Positions 10,129 to 22,088 of a stretch of DNA of 64,000 nt are shown here, piece by piece. The first letter of the stretch is position 1. The number at the start of each line of letters is the position of its first letter. The stretch covers positions 1,488,001 through 1,552,000 of the forward strand of contig JAULSN010000009.1 of the NCBI GenBank assembly GCA_033439765.1. The letters run 5' to 3'. The stretch comes from Lasiosphaeria ovina (Eukaryota > Ascomycota > Sordariomycetes > Sordariales > Lasiosphaeriaceae). Made by a program: the position numbers and the translations under genes. Below the pieces are notes generated by a model. The model was not told the DNA's origin. It made no database searches and saw nothing but the letters and a program-made list of their open reading frames with translations.

Positions 10129-13100
10129 CTACACGAGTGTGCCATCTCTGCCTTCTTCACCCCTTGAATTGTCCCATAAACGGCTAAACCTGCTCCCCAC
10201 CTTATTCGCCAGCTCGCGCGGACTTCCTATCTCCGCGACAGTTCCTTCCTCAAGAACCACAACTTTTCCAAAGTAGTCCATCACCGGCTTCAGCTGATGA
10301 GAAATCATGATGACCGTGTAGTTCAGAAACTCCTCCTGGATGATGCCGTGAATGATTCTCTCTGTATTCTCATCGGCCGCAAATCCAACTTCATCCAGCA
10401 GAAGAATACCTCCACACTTCTCCTCGCTCAAGGTCCTCGTCCAAGCTCTGGCCCTCGGACGAGACCTCACAATCGCCCTAGCTAGAGCAAACAGCCGCTG
10501 CTGCCCTGCGCTCAAAGTGTCGACATTGAGCTCTTGGTGCAGTCGGCCCGGCTCGGAGACAAGGGATGTCAGCTGCACTGCTTCTAGAGCGGCCATGCAA
10601 TCACTGTCCGAGGTAGTATTGGACGGGTCGAGGTTAGCTTTGACCGTGCTCCTGCCAGGTAGGAAGGCGGGATCTTGCGGTACAGCAATGATCCTTCTGC
10701 GAAGCGTAGTTCGGTGGATGCGATGGATGGGAATTCCGTCGATAGAGATGTTCTGGGAGCAGTAGGCAAGAGGGTCGAGTAGGCGAAGGAGAAGAAGCAC
10801 AATAGACGATTTGCCGCTATAGGACCAAAGTTTAGCCGAATTGCAAACCCTCCTGAGCCGCGATTTTGCTTACCTTCCCGTCCGTCCGCAGATGGCAACC
10901 TTCTCTCCGGGAGAGATGGAGATGGTGAGATCTTTGAGTGAGAGGCGGGGCTGGCCCTCGGGAACGTCGTTTTCGTTATCTACACTACAAACTGGTTAGG
11001 CCGACAAGAGATACACAATAAACCGGTATGCTCTAGAGACGAAACGTACGTGTACGAGGCAGAAACACCCACAATGTCGATGGCCCCGTTTTCGGGCCAG
11101 GTCTCAGGGGGTTCGATGTCGTCTATCGACGCCTCGGACGTCATGCCCTCGCAGAAGCTTTTCAAAAACGGCATACGGCACCCAACGACGTCTCTAGCTG
11201 AGTGTAGGATTGAATGACGCTGGCAATACCCCCAGAAAAAATCATGAGCGTTACCAAACTCGCGCCCGTGAGCGCTGCATTCGTCCTGAGCTAAGTGGCG
11301 AGTGTGATGGCTATGGCAGCGATCACGGTTACCGCAATACGGAGCGTCACTGTGAACCACTGCTAAATCAGTGCGAGAAAGTATGCCAGGCGTTAAGAGT
11401 CGTTAATAAGCTTGTTGTTGTGCGCAATATGAGGTTGGACCCAGTTGAAGGCGCGGATGGTGGCTTCCACTCACGGTGTCGAGGAAGTGCGTGCTATGGG
11501 CCGAATACCCGTCATGGTTAGCAGGAGGGACAGAGGCTGCGGGCACCAGAAGGTGGATACTTACTACAATGGGCTCTTGGACTCTAGGTCAAGTAATCGC
11601 AGCTGTTTGGAAGTTCGAAGGTAGAACCTTTGGACCATGTAGACAATCAACAGGAACAAAGGGTAGCTGACGGCGATATACGGCGAGACGACAGAAATGA
11701 CGAACGCTATACTAATGACGTCAAATCCATACAGGCATGTATTGATCATGGAGATGGGCAGCTCGCTGTCTATTATAGTCATGTCTTGGGAGAAGATATT
11801 GAGAATGGTTCCCGAGTCAGTGGCTGTGAAGAAACCTAGTGACGCCCCGATGGCGGCGCTGAGGGCGGATTTGTGGGCTTCCGTTCCGGAAACTCTTGTC
11901 ATAAAGATCAACACAACTGCCGCTGATATCACAAGGGTGGTGAGCTGGATACCACGAAGCAGCCCAAAGATGCCAATGTAGGATGTTCTAGAGAGGTTGA
12001 GAAGATTCTCAGTCCACTCCCTGAGCCAGATGGTAGAAGAGTTACCCGCAGCACCGTACAGGGCGGTCATCAATACCAGCCAGAAGATAGAAACTTTACC
12101 GGTCTTGCTCACGTAGTAACGATACGCGCTGAGATCGCTCATATCTCGAGCCTTGCCAAGAATATCACTAAGCCCGACTGTATTGTGTCCTCGGCGGGAT
12201 GGTGGTGGTGGTGTCGAAATGCCCCCGTGTTTATCATCGCAAAAAGGCTTCGCGTGACGTTCCCGGTTACCTGCTGGCGGCCAAAGAAGCTCTTCATCAC
12301 AAGGCAGCTCACCCTTTAAGATCTTAGCGCCATCAGGGCCCAAGGCAATGACACGGTCTGCCCAAGGTAGATGAAGGGTCGAGCTCGTGCAGAAGATTGC
12401 AGTAGTTCCTCGCCTTCGGACGATCCCATTAGGACCGAAGACTCTCCCAAAGACCTCTTTCTCGGTATTGGCGTTAAGGCAGCCGAGGATATCATCGACG
12501 ACGAGAAGGTCAGTTTCGAGGTATAGGGCTCTTGCGAGCGATAGTCTCTGCTTTTGACCTCCACTCAGCCCATCACCGTTGCTCCCGATCTTCTCGTTCC
12601 CGTCAAAGTCGAGATCGACGTCTAGATGAAGCAAGGTTGCTTCAATGACCTCATCATATCGACATTGGTCGAAGTCTGAGAATGCGATGATGTTCTCTTT
12701 AAGCGTAGCATTGAAGAGAAAGGGGGTTTGATCGCAGAACCCAATAGCCTCGGAGGCAATTCTTAGGATTACTTGACCACTGGCCACAGGGGCTTCTCCA
12801 ATGATGGCCTTGCACAGGGTTGTCTTCCCAGAGGCTACATGACCGGTGATCATGGTCAGCTGGCCGTAATGCATAGCAGCATTAATGTTCCTCAGCACAA
12901 ATCTGTCTTGAGTCCAGCCAAAGCTGCCATCGATAATCGACACTGCTGCCTTCTGTTTTTCACCACTATCAACCAGTTCGCCACCGCTGCCGTCGTCGTC
13001 GACGTGCACCTGCCTCTCTATCGGCTGGGTTCCTCGGCCACACTGAGTCGCAAGAACACGCGGCGCAAATCTCCTCTGGTCGACATGGAACTCGGCTACG

Positions 13101-14538
13101 AGCGCGTCCTGGATTCGACTTGGACAGGTGAGAGCGGGTTGGAGCAGTGGGAGCGCTTGAAAAATCTTTGCTAGGAGACTCGAGAGCAAGTTGAGATATG
13201 ATAGAGCCGTGAATACGTTCACAACGTCAAGATTGCCGGGCGTGAGTGCGAAAGCAATCAAAGGTGTGACGGCTGCGGGAGCTTGCGCCATGGTCGTGGT
13301 GAGAACAACCAAGGCGCGCCATCGATTTCCATCTGCAATCTCGGTCTCTCTTAGTAGCTGGATCAGGTGCATAATATGTTCCGTCATGTCCGTGACCTTC
13401 AATGATCGCATATTTGCAATGGCAGTGGCTGTCGAGCTGACTCGGCGCTCAATACTCGACATCCATGCGACCTGTCGTTTTCGGCCACTGCGAGCAACTA
13501 AGGCTATGATGGTTGCGCACGTCAGAGCAGTTGTGATAGAGGCCAGAAATGCCATGCTAATCTGGCGTTGCAGCAACCACAAACCAATCCCAAGCTCAAC
13601 GGTACAGGCCCAGAACTCGTGCAGGCTGATGAAACCGTGGACGATACGCTCAACGTCAGTGCTCATCAGGGTGACGGCTGCTGTAGGAGTGCTGTCCCTA
13701 GCGCCAAGCTCCGCCGCGACTGTACTGCGGTAAATGGCGGTCAGAAGGCAGCTGCGCAGCCTGTAGAGTGCTCTCCAATGGTAATAGCTGTATAGCGACG
13801 ACGAGAATGCGATCCCGGAATAGATCAAGACACCTGCACCAATCAAACCATGCCCAACTCCGGCATTGGAGAAATCGGCTGGTTGGCTCAGGTAATTGAG
13901 CAGCGCGCGAATGAAGAACGTTTGCGAGTAGTTGAAACCCATTAGGGCAACCCTCGGGACTATGGGGAGGAGAAATGGCACAGCGAGGAAGCGAGCGAGA
14001 TCCCAGCCCAAAGTAGTTCTGCCAGCTCGATAATCTTGAGGTGTCCAGCGCTGGGCCGCTTCAGCCGTCATCTCATGGTCCAGGGCGTAGAGGGTATCAA
14101 GCGAGAGAGGCCCCTTGTACCCGTCCCAGAACATGCGTTTCATCCAAGCATACAGGGTCAAAATATGCTGCTTGACTCTTCCGGGCTGTGGATCTTGGTG
14201 TCCCACTGAAGCCATCGAGTCTTGTGCTGAGATTCCAAGACCAAGGAAAGCGCCTTGAAAGCGGCCGACGCTGTGCAGAGGCGAGCTTGCACGACCCCTA
14301 GGGTGTTACTAGCAACCAGCCAAGCTGTTCTCGCTTGAACAATGTCGAAAAGAAGGCTGAGAAAGATGTAGGCGTTTAGAAGAAGGGATGGACGCGGGGA
14401 TGCCGAGTGCTCAGCCGACGATAGCGCTATCATGGCAAGCCCGGAGGCGAGGTTGAGAGAGGCAGCAGCAATAGACAGCTCGCGATCAGGCACTTCATAT
14501 CCAAGGATGACAAGGACGGAAAGAATAGCGAGCTGCAA
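10129..14538 (-). pseudogene. ABCC-type (MRP-like) ABC transporter, disrupted
   Basis: A full-size fungal ABCC exporter read on the minus strand. An N-terminal TMD0 remnant lies at 14538-14158. TMD1 and NBD1 occupy one 883-codon frame (14215-11564): Walker A GHVASGKTT, signature LSGGQKQR, Walker B LLVVDD. After an intron with GTAAGT donor near 11560, TMD2 continues. Introns near 11045-10985 and 10875-10818 then lead to NBD2, whose Walker A is rebuilt across a splice (GRTGSGKSS), with signature LSAGQQR and Walker B ILLLDEV. Lesions: a one-base frameshift in a T run near 14156 between TMD0 and the linker, frameshifts near 11468 and 11175, and three in-frame stops in TMD2 at 11393-11395, 11363-11365 and 11291-11293, all at positions fitting Gln. 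Family role: ATP-driven efflux of organic anions or drugs at plasma or vacuolar membrane. The first exon was not found. Both NBDs look sound, so death is recent. Confidence 0.85.
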
Positions 14539-15493
14539 AGCGGCGAACGAGAGGATTGTTATCTGTGGATGCGGAAAGTGCTGTGCTAATTATCATAACG
14601 AAAATGGGCGAAGGTGGGCCTCCAGAAGGGGCCCAGGACCGGGATTCGTAATAGACACGTATGTCTCAGATTGTAACATTACGGGGCCGATATGCTCGTA
14701 GACGCTAAAATTGTCGAGCTGAAAGTTGTACTTTGGCTTGTCTAGTAATCTGGTGATGCGCTAGAAAATGTAGAAAATGTACCCGAGCGTAGGCATGTTA
14801 GAAGGGCTTATACTTGGAGCACTGTGTGAACGTGGAGTGACTCTTGGGCCAAACTTGGTTGGTTACCTCGGCGGCGTAGGGGGCGCTTGGAGACTAGGAA
14901 TTGGGGTTTGTCCCCAGCTCGGGGATGTCAGAGAGCACAGTGTAATTTAGTTTATGTATCAAGACAAGACCGGTGAGGAGTGGATCGGATGGAAAGGAAT
15001 AAATTGGGAACACCTTTCTTCAGCTCGTGCCCCTGGGGGCTTCCGTCTCAGGTGGGTTTCCGGCACCCTATCCCCTTATTTGCAAAGCGAGGTTCACTAG
15101 AATGCCCAGTTGCGCCGGTCCGTCCTCCTGAGCTGCTCCCTTATCCATATCATCAAGGATGGTCTGGATATAGTCCGCCGCGCCTGAGAGGGATCGCCTC
15201 CTGGGAGCCTGGTTTGCTTTTAGATTGCCCCCATGACACCGGGTCTTCCGCCGGTCGAAGACAGCTCACGATCGTGGAACCTCTGGTCAATCACCCCCTG
15301 AACTCCATCTCACGGCGGTCGCTGCCTGGTTCAAGATCACAAAATGCAGTGCTTTGCAAACCAGAATGCCAAGCACCCCACGCCCCTACAGACTTTCGCT
15401 TCGAGTTCCACGACTACGACCCGTCTACCGTACGCCTCCGCTCCGCCTTATATTAGCCCATGCGCGAGCCCCTGAGCAAACCCCCCCGCGGGC

Positions 15494-15786
15494 CACAAGC
15501 TCTTCACAACCCAGTACGACGTACTGGGCGACTTGCTTCGCGACCTCCAAGAGTGGGCCGGGCAAGCTGGCTTTGCTATCTACAAGTTCTGAGTCTCCAA
15601 CTACCACAAAAACGGAATAGGCTGGGCGCCAGTCGTACACCACCGTGCCAGCTTCTAACAGCTGTGCCAGTACATGTCAACCCAGAGGCAGGTCGACCCG
15701 CGTGCCAACGACATAACCAGCTCGGCTATCGATAGAGCGAGGTGGTTTCTGTTCGAGTCAGCCTTTGCCGTTACCCGAGCTACTTA
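15494..15786 (+). mobile_element. Degraded fragment, possibly FAR1-like (MULE-type transposon)
   Basis: One frame reads LFTTQYDVLGDLLRDLQEWA, then GQAGFAIYKF, a stop (TGA), and VSNYHKNG. The pattern of a helical start, a GFAI strand and a basic strand is reminiscent of the N-terminal FAR1-type zinc-binding domain found in MULE-derived proteins. The internal TGA sits where Arg (CGA) would be natural, and a later TAA also fits a C-to-T change. No transposase core or terminal repeats were seen, so this is a tentative call. Confidence 0.25.
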
Positions 15787-16794
15787 GTTGTCTTCGAATC
15801 AGATGAGCAGCCGTTCCCGTCAGCCACGCGTGACACCGAGCCCCCACGGCCCCATCGGGCTTGGTCGAGTGGATAAGGGTGATTGACCAGAAGTTCCACG
15901 ATTGTGAGTTGTCTCTGGCCTGCGGTAAGTCATGGTAGAACGTGGCTTCGTGGCCCGTGCGGAGTCTTTTCGCCTCGGCCACTCCAACTGTCCCCAAGTG
16001 ACCAGTAACCTCCACACATTGAACGCTGTCGAGCGGGATTGCCAAGCTTGCTGTTCTGCCTTCCTTCGCCCCGCGTCAGTCCTTGAGCTGTTTCGATGCC
16101 GAGAAGTGCTCGGGCGCGCCAAGTGTCGTGTAGGGGGGGGGTCGATCATCGGAGGTAGTCCGCGTAAGTGGATCGAGGCCATATTCCGCGCGTGATAATC
16201 CTTCAACCAACTATAACTATGTCTTTTCGAATCCATGACTTTGCTTCGTTCGGCGGAGGCTCACGAGAGGTTCGGTCGCTGGTTCTCGAGCTGGTTCTCT
16301 GAGTGTTCCGGCAAAGTACCATCTAGCTTATCGAGAACTTCTCTATGGGTAACCTAAGTGCCAAATACATGGACTCAGCGGTCCAGAGATTGCGTCGATA
16401 CACTGCACGATCTCGGCAATTTGATGGGGCTGAGGGGTGAGCTTGTCTCAAAATCCCTCCATGTAGCCTCAAAGAGTAGTGAGTATGAGTGACCGGGGTG
16501 GACATCCAGACTTTGCCCTCTGCCAACATATCGGATGATCTCGCGGCTTTGCTAGCCGCTGAGTGGTACCGCCCTCCTCCCAAGGGCCCATGGCAAGCGA
16601 AAAGAAGGTTAGCTTGGGTCAACGTGGCAGCCGGATTCTGGAGAAGTGAGTCTTTAGGACTGCACCAGCGCGCACATTGTGGCGGGTATTGTTACGCACA
16701 ATGTAGCTTGTATTATCCAGTCTATCTCTCTAAGAAATGAAGGTAAGGAAGCCCTATTTATCCTTTGAATAGAAGACCGGTATTAGGCAACAAC

Positions 16795-16896
16795 GTAGGC
16801 ATCAAGGCCTCTATTCAGGCCGATCAGCGTTGGTGGCCTAATTGGTGGCGAAGCCGTAGGCATCAAGGCCTCTGTAGGGGCCGATCAGCGTGGTGG
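16795..16896. repeat. Direct duplication of a 41-42 bp unit
   Basis: Two near-identical units, 16795-16836 and 16856-16896, both beginning GTAGGCATCAAGGCCTCT, sharing GGCCGATCAGCG and ending TGGTGG. A 19-base spacer that also contains TGGTGG separates them. Confidence 0.8.
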
Positions 16897-17123
16897 CAAG
16901 AGGGCGTTATTACGTAACAGGTATCGGCGGGTCGGCATCTTTATGATTCGTGGTGAGGATACAGAGGGTTATCTTTTGCAGCTGCCGTGGTGACAATGGT
17001 GGGAGGACGAGGATGGGCCTCCAAAGAAGGATGGGGGTAGTGGTAGAATGACCCTAGCGTCAGGTTTGCGTTGCAACTTGTTGACTGCTTGTGAGAAGAC
17101 ATGAAGAACGGCTGGCAGCCACG

Positions 17124-17132
17124 TATATATAT
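17124..17132 (+). promoter_or_regulatory. Possible TATA box
   Basis: GTATATATAT about 135 bases before the ATG at 17267, at a normal distance for a fungal core promoter. No other promoter element is supported. Confidence 0.3.
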
Positions 17133-17266
17133 CTCTGGGGCGGGCCCCTCGCCTATTTTATGGAGGAGTTGTCATGGGGCCTAACCAGCAATTAAGAAGC
17201 GTCAGATAACGCTCAACCTTACTGCTTCCATACCAAACCACCCTTCTGCAGATCCCAACAACTACG

Positions 17267-18001
17267 ATGGCCACCATCCAGCTCGCCAGTCTTGAAGCTT
17301 ACAACGAGGGCACTTGGGCTCGTTTCCCGGAGGACCGCCTCGCCTTCGCCCAGAGCAGGAAGAACCCCCTGTCGGAGAGCGTCCAGTCGGAGATCGGGTC
17401 AGTAATAATTCCATCCCCAAGCTAGCCTAGCCAGTCGTACGACTCTAACATCCGTGACCATCATCTGGCCAAATCTTTGTCAAGAACGGTGTCCATGACA
17501 TGACCGCCTCAGCCTGTATCTTGCCCATCGTCACTTTGCCCTGAACCCAGGCGAGGCAGTTGTCGAGTCTGGCAACGTCGCGACGCCCTGGCCGCTCGCT
17601 GCAGTCTGCCTCAGAAGCCGTCCGTGCCACCGTGGCTGCCAAGTCGTGGATGTTCGTCAATTGCAAGCTTGCCCCCTTCGAGTTTACCTTCTCTGGGGGA
17701 GGAGGTCAAGTGTCCAGCACGGCCGTCCCAGCCGACTTCGTCAACGAGCTTAGCGATTACTTCCATCGTCATGGGCTCGAGGTAAAGTTTGGCATCACAG
17801 TTGTAGATGATCTGGATATGAAGAACCTGGTGGGTGGGGTGCCGTCCATGTATGAGACGACGATTGGTAGGGTCAGCTTGGCTGTCTCTCTTCGACGCCC
17901 CTGCGCTAGAGGGCCTGACCGACGTGGCTTGGAAGTTTGATGGCAACGGCCACAGGGTCACCGGTATATGCGTCAGGTGCTGCAACTTCCACAGCTGGTA
18001 G
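17267..18001 (+). pseudogene. Small conserved fungal protein gene, frameshifted
   Basis: The start at 17267 opens MATIQLASLEAYNEGTWARF, and the sequence ends with a cysteine-containing tail GICVRCCNFHSW before the TAG at 17999-18001. Between them protein-like segments lie in different frames: HRHFALNPGEAVVESGNVATPWPL near 17520-17590, KSWMFVNCKLAPFEFTFSG and the DDLDMKNLVGGVPSMYETT region near 17640-17870, and DAPALEGLTDVAWKFDGNG near 17895-17950. An intron from 17398 (GTCAGT donor) to about 17511 could join the first two parts, but at least two later frame changes (near 17590 and 17885) are not explained by introns. The family is an uncharacterised one as far as I can tell; no enzyme motif was recognised. 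It is probably dead, unless the indels are sequencing errors. Confidence 0.55.
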
Positions 18002-18316
18002 AATTCTTGTTATTTTCGGTCCCTGGTTTGCTATTGTTTGCATTTTGACAACCAACCACCCAACCAGTCGTTACTACGTATCGCTCGATCCCGCTGTTAA
18101 TTTACTTAGTCAGGCCTGTTCTGGGTATTTGATATTCAAGGTATCTTGAGATCTCCAGTAAACGCTGTGTGTTTGTGAAGACGACGGATTTTGAAGTAAA
18201 TTTTCAGAATCAACTAGAAATTGCCGATTGCCCAGTAGTCTAGTAGCAAGCTGCTCTATTCTTCCCAGAAGCTCTATAGCTCTTTGGCTTTGCCAATGGA
18301 ATCGTTGTGTCCTGCT

Positions 18317-20419
18317 TCAACGGACTGTTCGCCAGAGAGCCTGGAGTTTCCAGACAGTGACGAAGACTAAACAGGATACGGCCTGACGGATTGGTTAGTC
18401 ACACCACCACGATTACGATCGGATAGGCGCAAGTCACCTACAGAGGCTACGAAAAACGGCAACCCAAGGCCTGTGCCACCCCAGCTGACACCTTGGATCC
18501 AAGCGGCTGTAATAAGAGGCGTCCCAAAAAGGGTGCCAATGACTTTGGTCATGACAACAATGGCAAAGTCCCGTCCGCTCGCATGGTCATCTTTAGTTGA
18601 GACTAAAGAAGACTTCACCAAGGAGTAAAGGAAAACCGGAGTCGCGGTGCCCAGCGCGTAGATGATGAGTGCTAAGAGAGAGCTTGGGTGAGCAATGGGC
18701 ATGCATCTTAGTTAGCGTGTAGACGGAGCTCCTCACCGATGATAGCAAGCCAAACTGTAGGGGCGAGGCCAACGAGTGCCGTACCAAGAGTAGCAATCGC
18801 AAGACTAGCCTTAGCTCCGGTAAAGTTTGCTAGAATTTCCTGTCCGGGGTTCCGTCGCAACCAGAGCTTGAGTGAGGCTGGGATGATTACCGTGAGCAGG
18901 AGAATGTTGACGGCTGCTTTAGCGGATACCAAATAGCCCACCTATTGTTAAGATCAACGTCAGCTTCTGGAGAAGGAGAATGAAAGAGTCACGCCTATAA
19001 CACCTACCACAGCGAATGTTTTGTTGTAGCGGGCAGATAGGTAAAGCACTAGGATCCCTGTGATGGGACTAGCGATTCCCAAAAGTAGAACACTGAGGAG
19101 AATCAGCTGAAAATGGGGCCTTCCAACTATCAGCCTCAAGATTTAACTTGTTTCTGTTGCAACACCCTCAGCAATGCGATGATAGAACGGTCTCTTGACT
19201 GTGGGTTCGGCTACTGGGCTCGTTGTCGACCTGTCAGATAGAAAGGGGCAGTTACAGGCCCCAAACTACAGTCAAACAGGTTGAAGCAGGCTGGGCCAGA
19301 TAGCTCGGCTAGTGCGTTTAGGAAGAAGGTCTCAAACAAGGAGTAAGACGCGGCCTAAGTTGCGGCCAAGGTCAGTTTCCTACTGCGTAGCTCTATAAAG
19401 ACTGGACTACCCAGCGTACTTAGATAGAAGACAAGACAATGGAGATACATTAAATCTGACACGACCCATTGACCAGAGGGGTTACCTCAGTGGCATCTTC
19501 CGTAGCATCGCCCTCCATGTCTGCGGGTGAATTTCCGTTGGATAGCGAATCTTGAATCGCATCAGAGGGTGCTGTTATGACTGTAGTAGCGTCGTTGAGT
19601 TGCGCATTCTGATTCGGAAGGAAAGAAACGAAAGCGAGAGCTAGGAGCAGGAGAGCGAGGCCAATATAATAAGGGAGCCAGAGATCTACAGACATGGTTC
19701 CCGCTGCCAAAACGGGACCAAGCATGGCGAAGACGTATGATAATGAGTTGACGTATGCGAAGTAAGACGTTCTGTCAAGTTCGAATCAGCGTTTGATGAA
19801 GATGAAGCTCACAGAATAGATTCGCGACTTGCATACCTCGTTTCTATGTCGGGGGCGAGATCGGTCAAGTAGGCGAATACAGTCGAGGTCGACACACAAT
19901 CACCGCCACCAAACAATGTGAGAAAAGGCACAGCAATCATGGCCTCAACGGGAAAGACACGATCCAGCTTTCCAACGATGAGGAACCAAGCGAAGAGAGC
20001 TGCCGTGGCCAATATATTCAACCTTAGAATGGCTTTTCGACCTATGCGGTCGGATATAGAACCAAATGGAATAGCGGCGACAAGGTCTACATACAAAGAG
20101 AAATGTTAGATAAACAGACAGCTAGTCAGGTTCATTACATCAAGGGGCTTCTGTAAAGCGTCGACTCACCGCACAGGATGATACTAGTCTCAATAACACC
20201 CAGGAGCCAGGCGAGCCGGCTCTGGATGGGCTCGATCTTGCAAAGCCGCTCCTCTACATTGCCATCGGGCCCGACGACAGAGGTTTCATGGTCGCGGTAG
20301 TATTGGTTGCAATACCACTGCTCGATGATGCGCGCCAGGGGAAGATTGAGAAGGCGCACAGCAAGATTGACGGTTGCCAGAACCAGAAAGACGATTAGCG
20401 GTCCGTAACGGTGCGCCAT
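18317..20419 (-). CDS. Major facilitator superfamily (MFS) transporter
   Basis: A multi-exon membrane transporter. The start MAHRYGPLIVFLVLATVNLA at 20419 begins the first helix. Exon 1 is 20419-20170, exon 2 20086-19837 and exon 3 19771-19486, joining in frame. Exon 2 carries the MFS loop 2-3 signature SDRIGRKAIL (GxxxDRxGRR-like). Exon 3 has two helices and an acidic loop. Later exons (about 19360-19260, 19110-19015, 18940-18735, 18675-18442) encode further helices; a 59-base intron with an ACTAAC branch point (18441-18383) leads to the last exon, 18382-18317. Exon limits between 19485 and 18940 are less certain. The protein is an integral membrane permease of unknown substrate; its N-terminal half, with a long first extracellular loop, resembles fungal MFS drug or metabolite exporters. 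No lesion was seen in the parts I could follow. Confidence 0.75.
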
Positions 20420-22080
20420 GCTTGGTTGCTCGATTGATTTGTTCTGGTTGTAGCCGATGCTTGGCGCTAGGTAGGTCGGTCGAGGCGGGAATGCAGTTGT
20501 GAGTGAATGTGGAAGACACATTTGCGATTTGCGGCGATGCCAAACCTTAGCGGCAAAACCCCACCATTATCCTACAGTACGCAATGAATCCATTAGTGGG
20601 ATGTCCTGGGCAGCCCTTTCCTCCCTTCTCCTCTGCGATTGGAAACAATGTGCGCAGCGTTCTACAGGAGAACATGAAATATCTGCGGGGTTATGCGACA
20701 AAAGAGAAATGAGGAATGGCAGCTCTCTTTCATTTTGCGCCGTTGCTTGGAACGACAAAGAAAAGTAATCTAATCCTGCTTCCCGGAATGTAACTGCAAA
20801 GTAGATCCATATTGAGGGATTGTCCGCAAATACATTGTACATTGACATTCATGCCAAAAAAGGTGGAAACAAACCTTAACGGAATAAAGATGTAAACGCC
20901 AGCCCTGTCAGATTGTTCAATCGTTTTGTTTGATCAAGGCTTTCGCCTGCCTCGATTGTCTTCAAGGTGTCTGCGAGTGCTTGACTGACACTTTCGCACC
21001 GGCGTGACAGCTCTCAGCAGTATCCTATACGGTATTTGTGGTCCATAAGCAGTGAAGTCACCACTTTTGCCCCCAGGGATCTCGTCGCATATTCTTGATG
21101 CCCTGACCACGCCTGACAGCCGCGCGGGACTCGATCAGGTAGACATTGTCGTTCAAAGATTGCTGGGCGCGGGGCTAAGAAATCAAAGTTGACTCTCAGT
21201 TGCTCGAGTGCAAGACCCAAAGCATCCGCCACTGGTGACGCACCAGTTGGTTGTCTTGCATTTATCGATGTCCGAGTCGACGAAGTTGAAGATCTGAGCC
21301 CAGGCTGAAGCTGCCCTAGCCAAGACGTTTGTTTGCGAGAACTGCGAATGGACTTTTGCGCAAAAGGGCGAGCTCCTCATCATTGGCCACTCTCACATGC
21401 ATGATCCTTGGGATGAAAAGGGTTGGGTGCCGCAGGGTTACTCGCGCGGGATGTGCTTGGCATGGCGTAAACCTGATGGGGCTCTCATTATATACATGAG
21501 AATCGGCAGACAGTCCGGGGCCGGCCTCTTGCGTGTGTTATCTCGACCATGGGCGTGCTCTGCGCTTCTGGCACCTCGAGACCCTGATTAATCAGGAAAG
21601 AAATCCCTACTTCGCTATCAGGAATTCCCTTCTATACGAGGACTAGATTCGATGTACAGCTTCTTACCATTCCAGCTATCTAGTGATCTAGCATATATAC
21701 ACTGAATGAAACGAGCTGTTCGATGCTGAAAAACTCCGAGTTGTGCAGATGCAGCCTGCGTATTCTAGTGGCTCCGAACTTCTTCTAGTAAAACAGCTAG
21801 CAACCCCACTCTTCAAGCTCCTGTTTAAGGCTTGGATCCGTTCCCATTGCAGAGAGAATAAGAGCTACCAATAGTAGGCCCACACAGTTAGGGGAATGCA
21901 GTCCCTCTATGGTGAGCAGGCACGGTGTCTAGCTTTGATCTATGTCATTTTCAAGGACATCGAAGCCCCAGGGCTGCACGGTCTGGCCGTCAGATTGACT
22001 TGCCAGGTAAGACGAACCACGGATGCCTATTAGATAGTATGAGTAGAGATGTTATAACTTGTTCGAATAACCCTTCCCAC
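20420..22080. other. Interval without a supported gene
   Basis: Upstream of the MFS start and downstream of the copper transporter. Two short overlapping minus-strand frames (21383-21183 and 21232-21014) look protein-like in parts and could be a small or dead gene, but show no motif and no clean splice join. Nothing else is visible. Confidence 0.4.
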
Positions 22081-22088
22081 GACAACAT

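Larger units (their letters stand above)
14720..17260. other. Gene-poor debris between ABC transporter and next gene
   Basis: No intact gene is visible. Frames are short and switch often. The interval contains the possible FAR1-like fragment and the tandem duplication listed separately; the rest (14720-15490, 15790-16790, 16900-17260) shows nothing I can assign. Confidence 0.5.
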
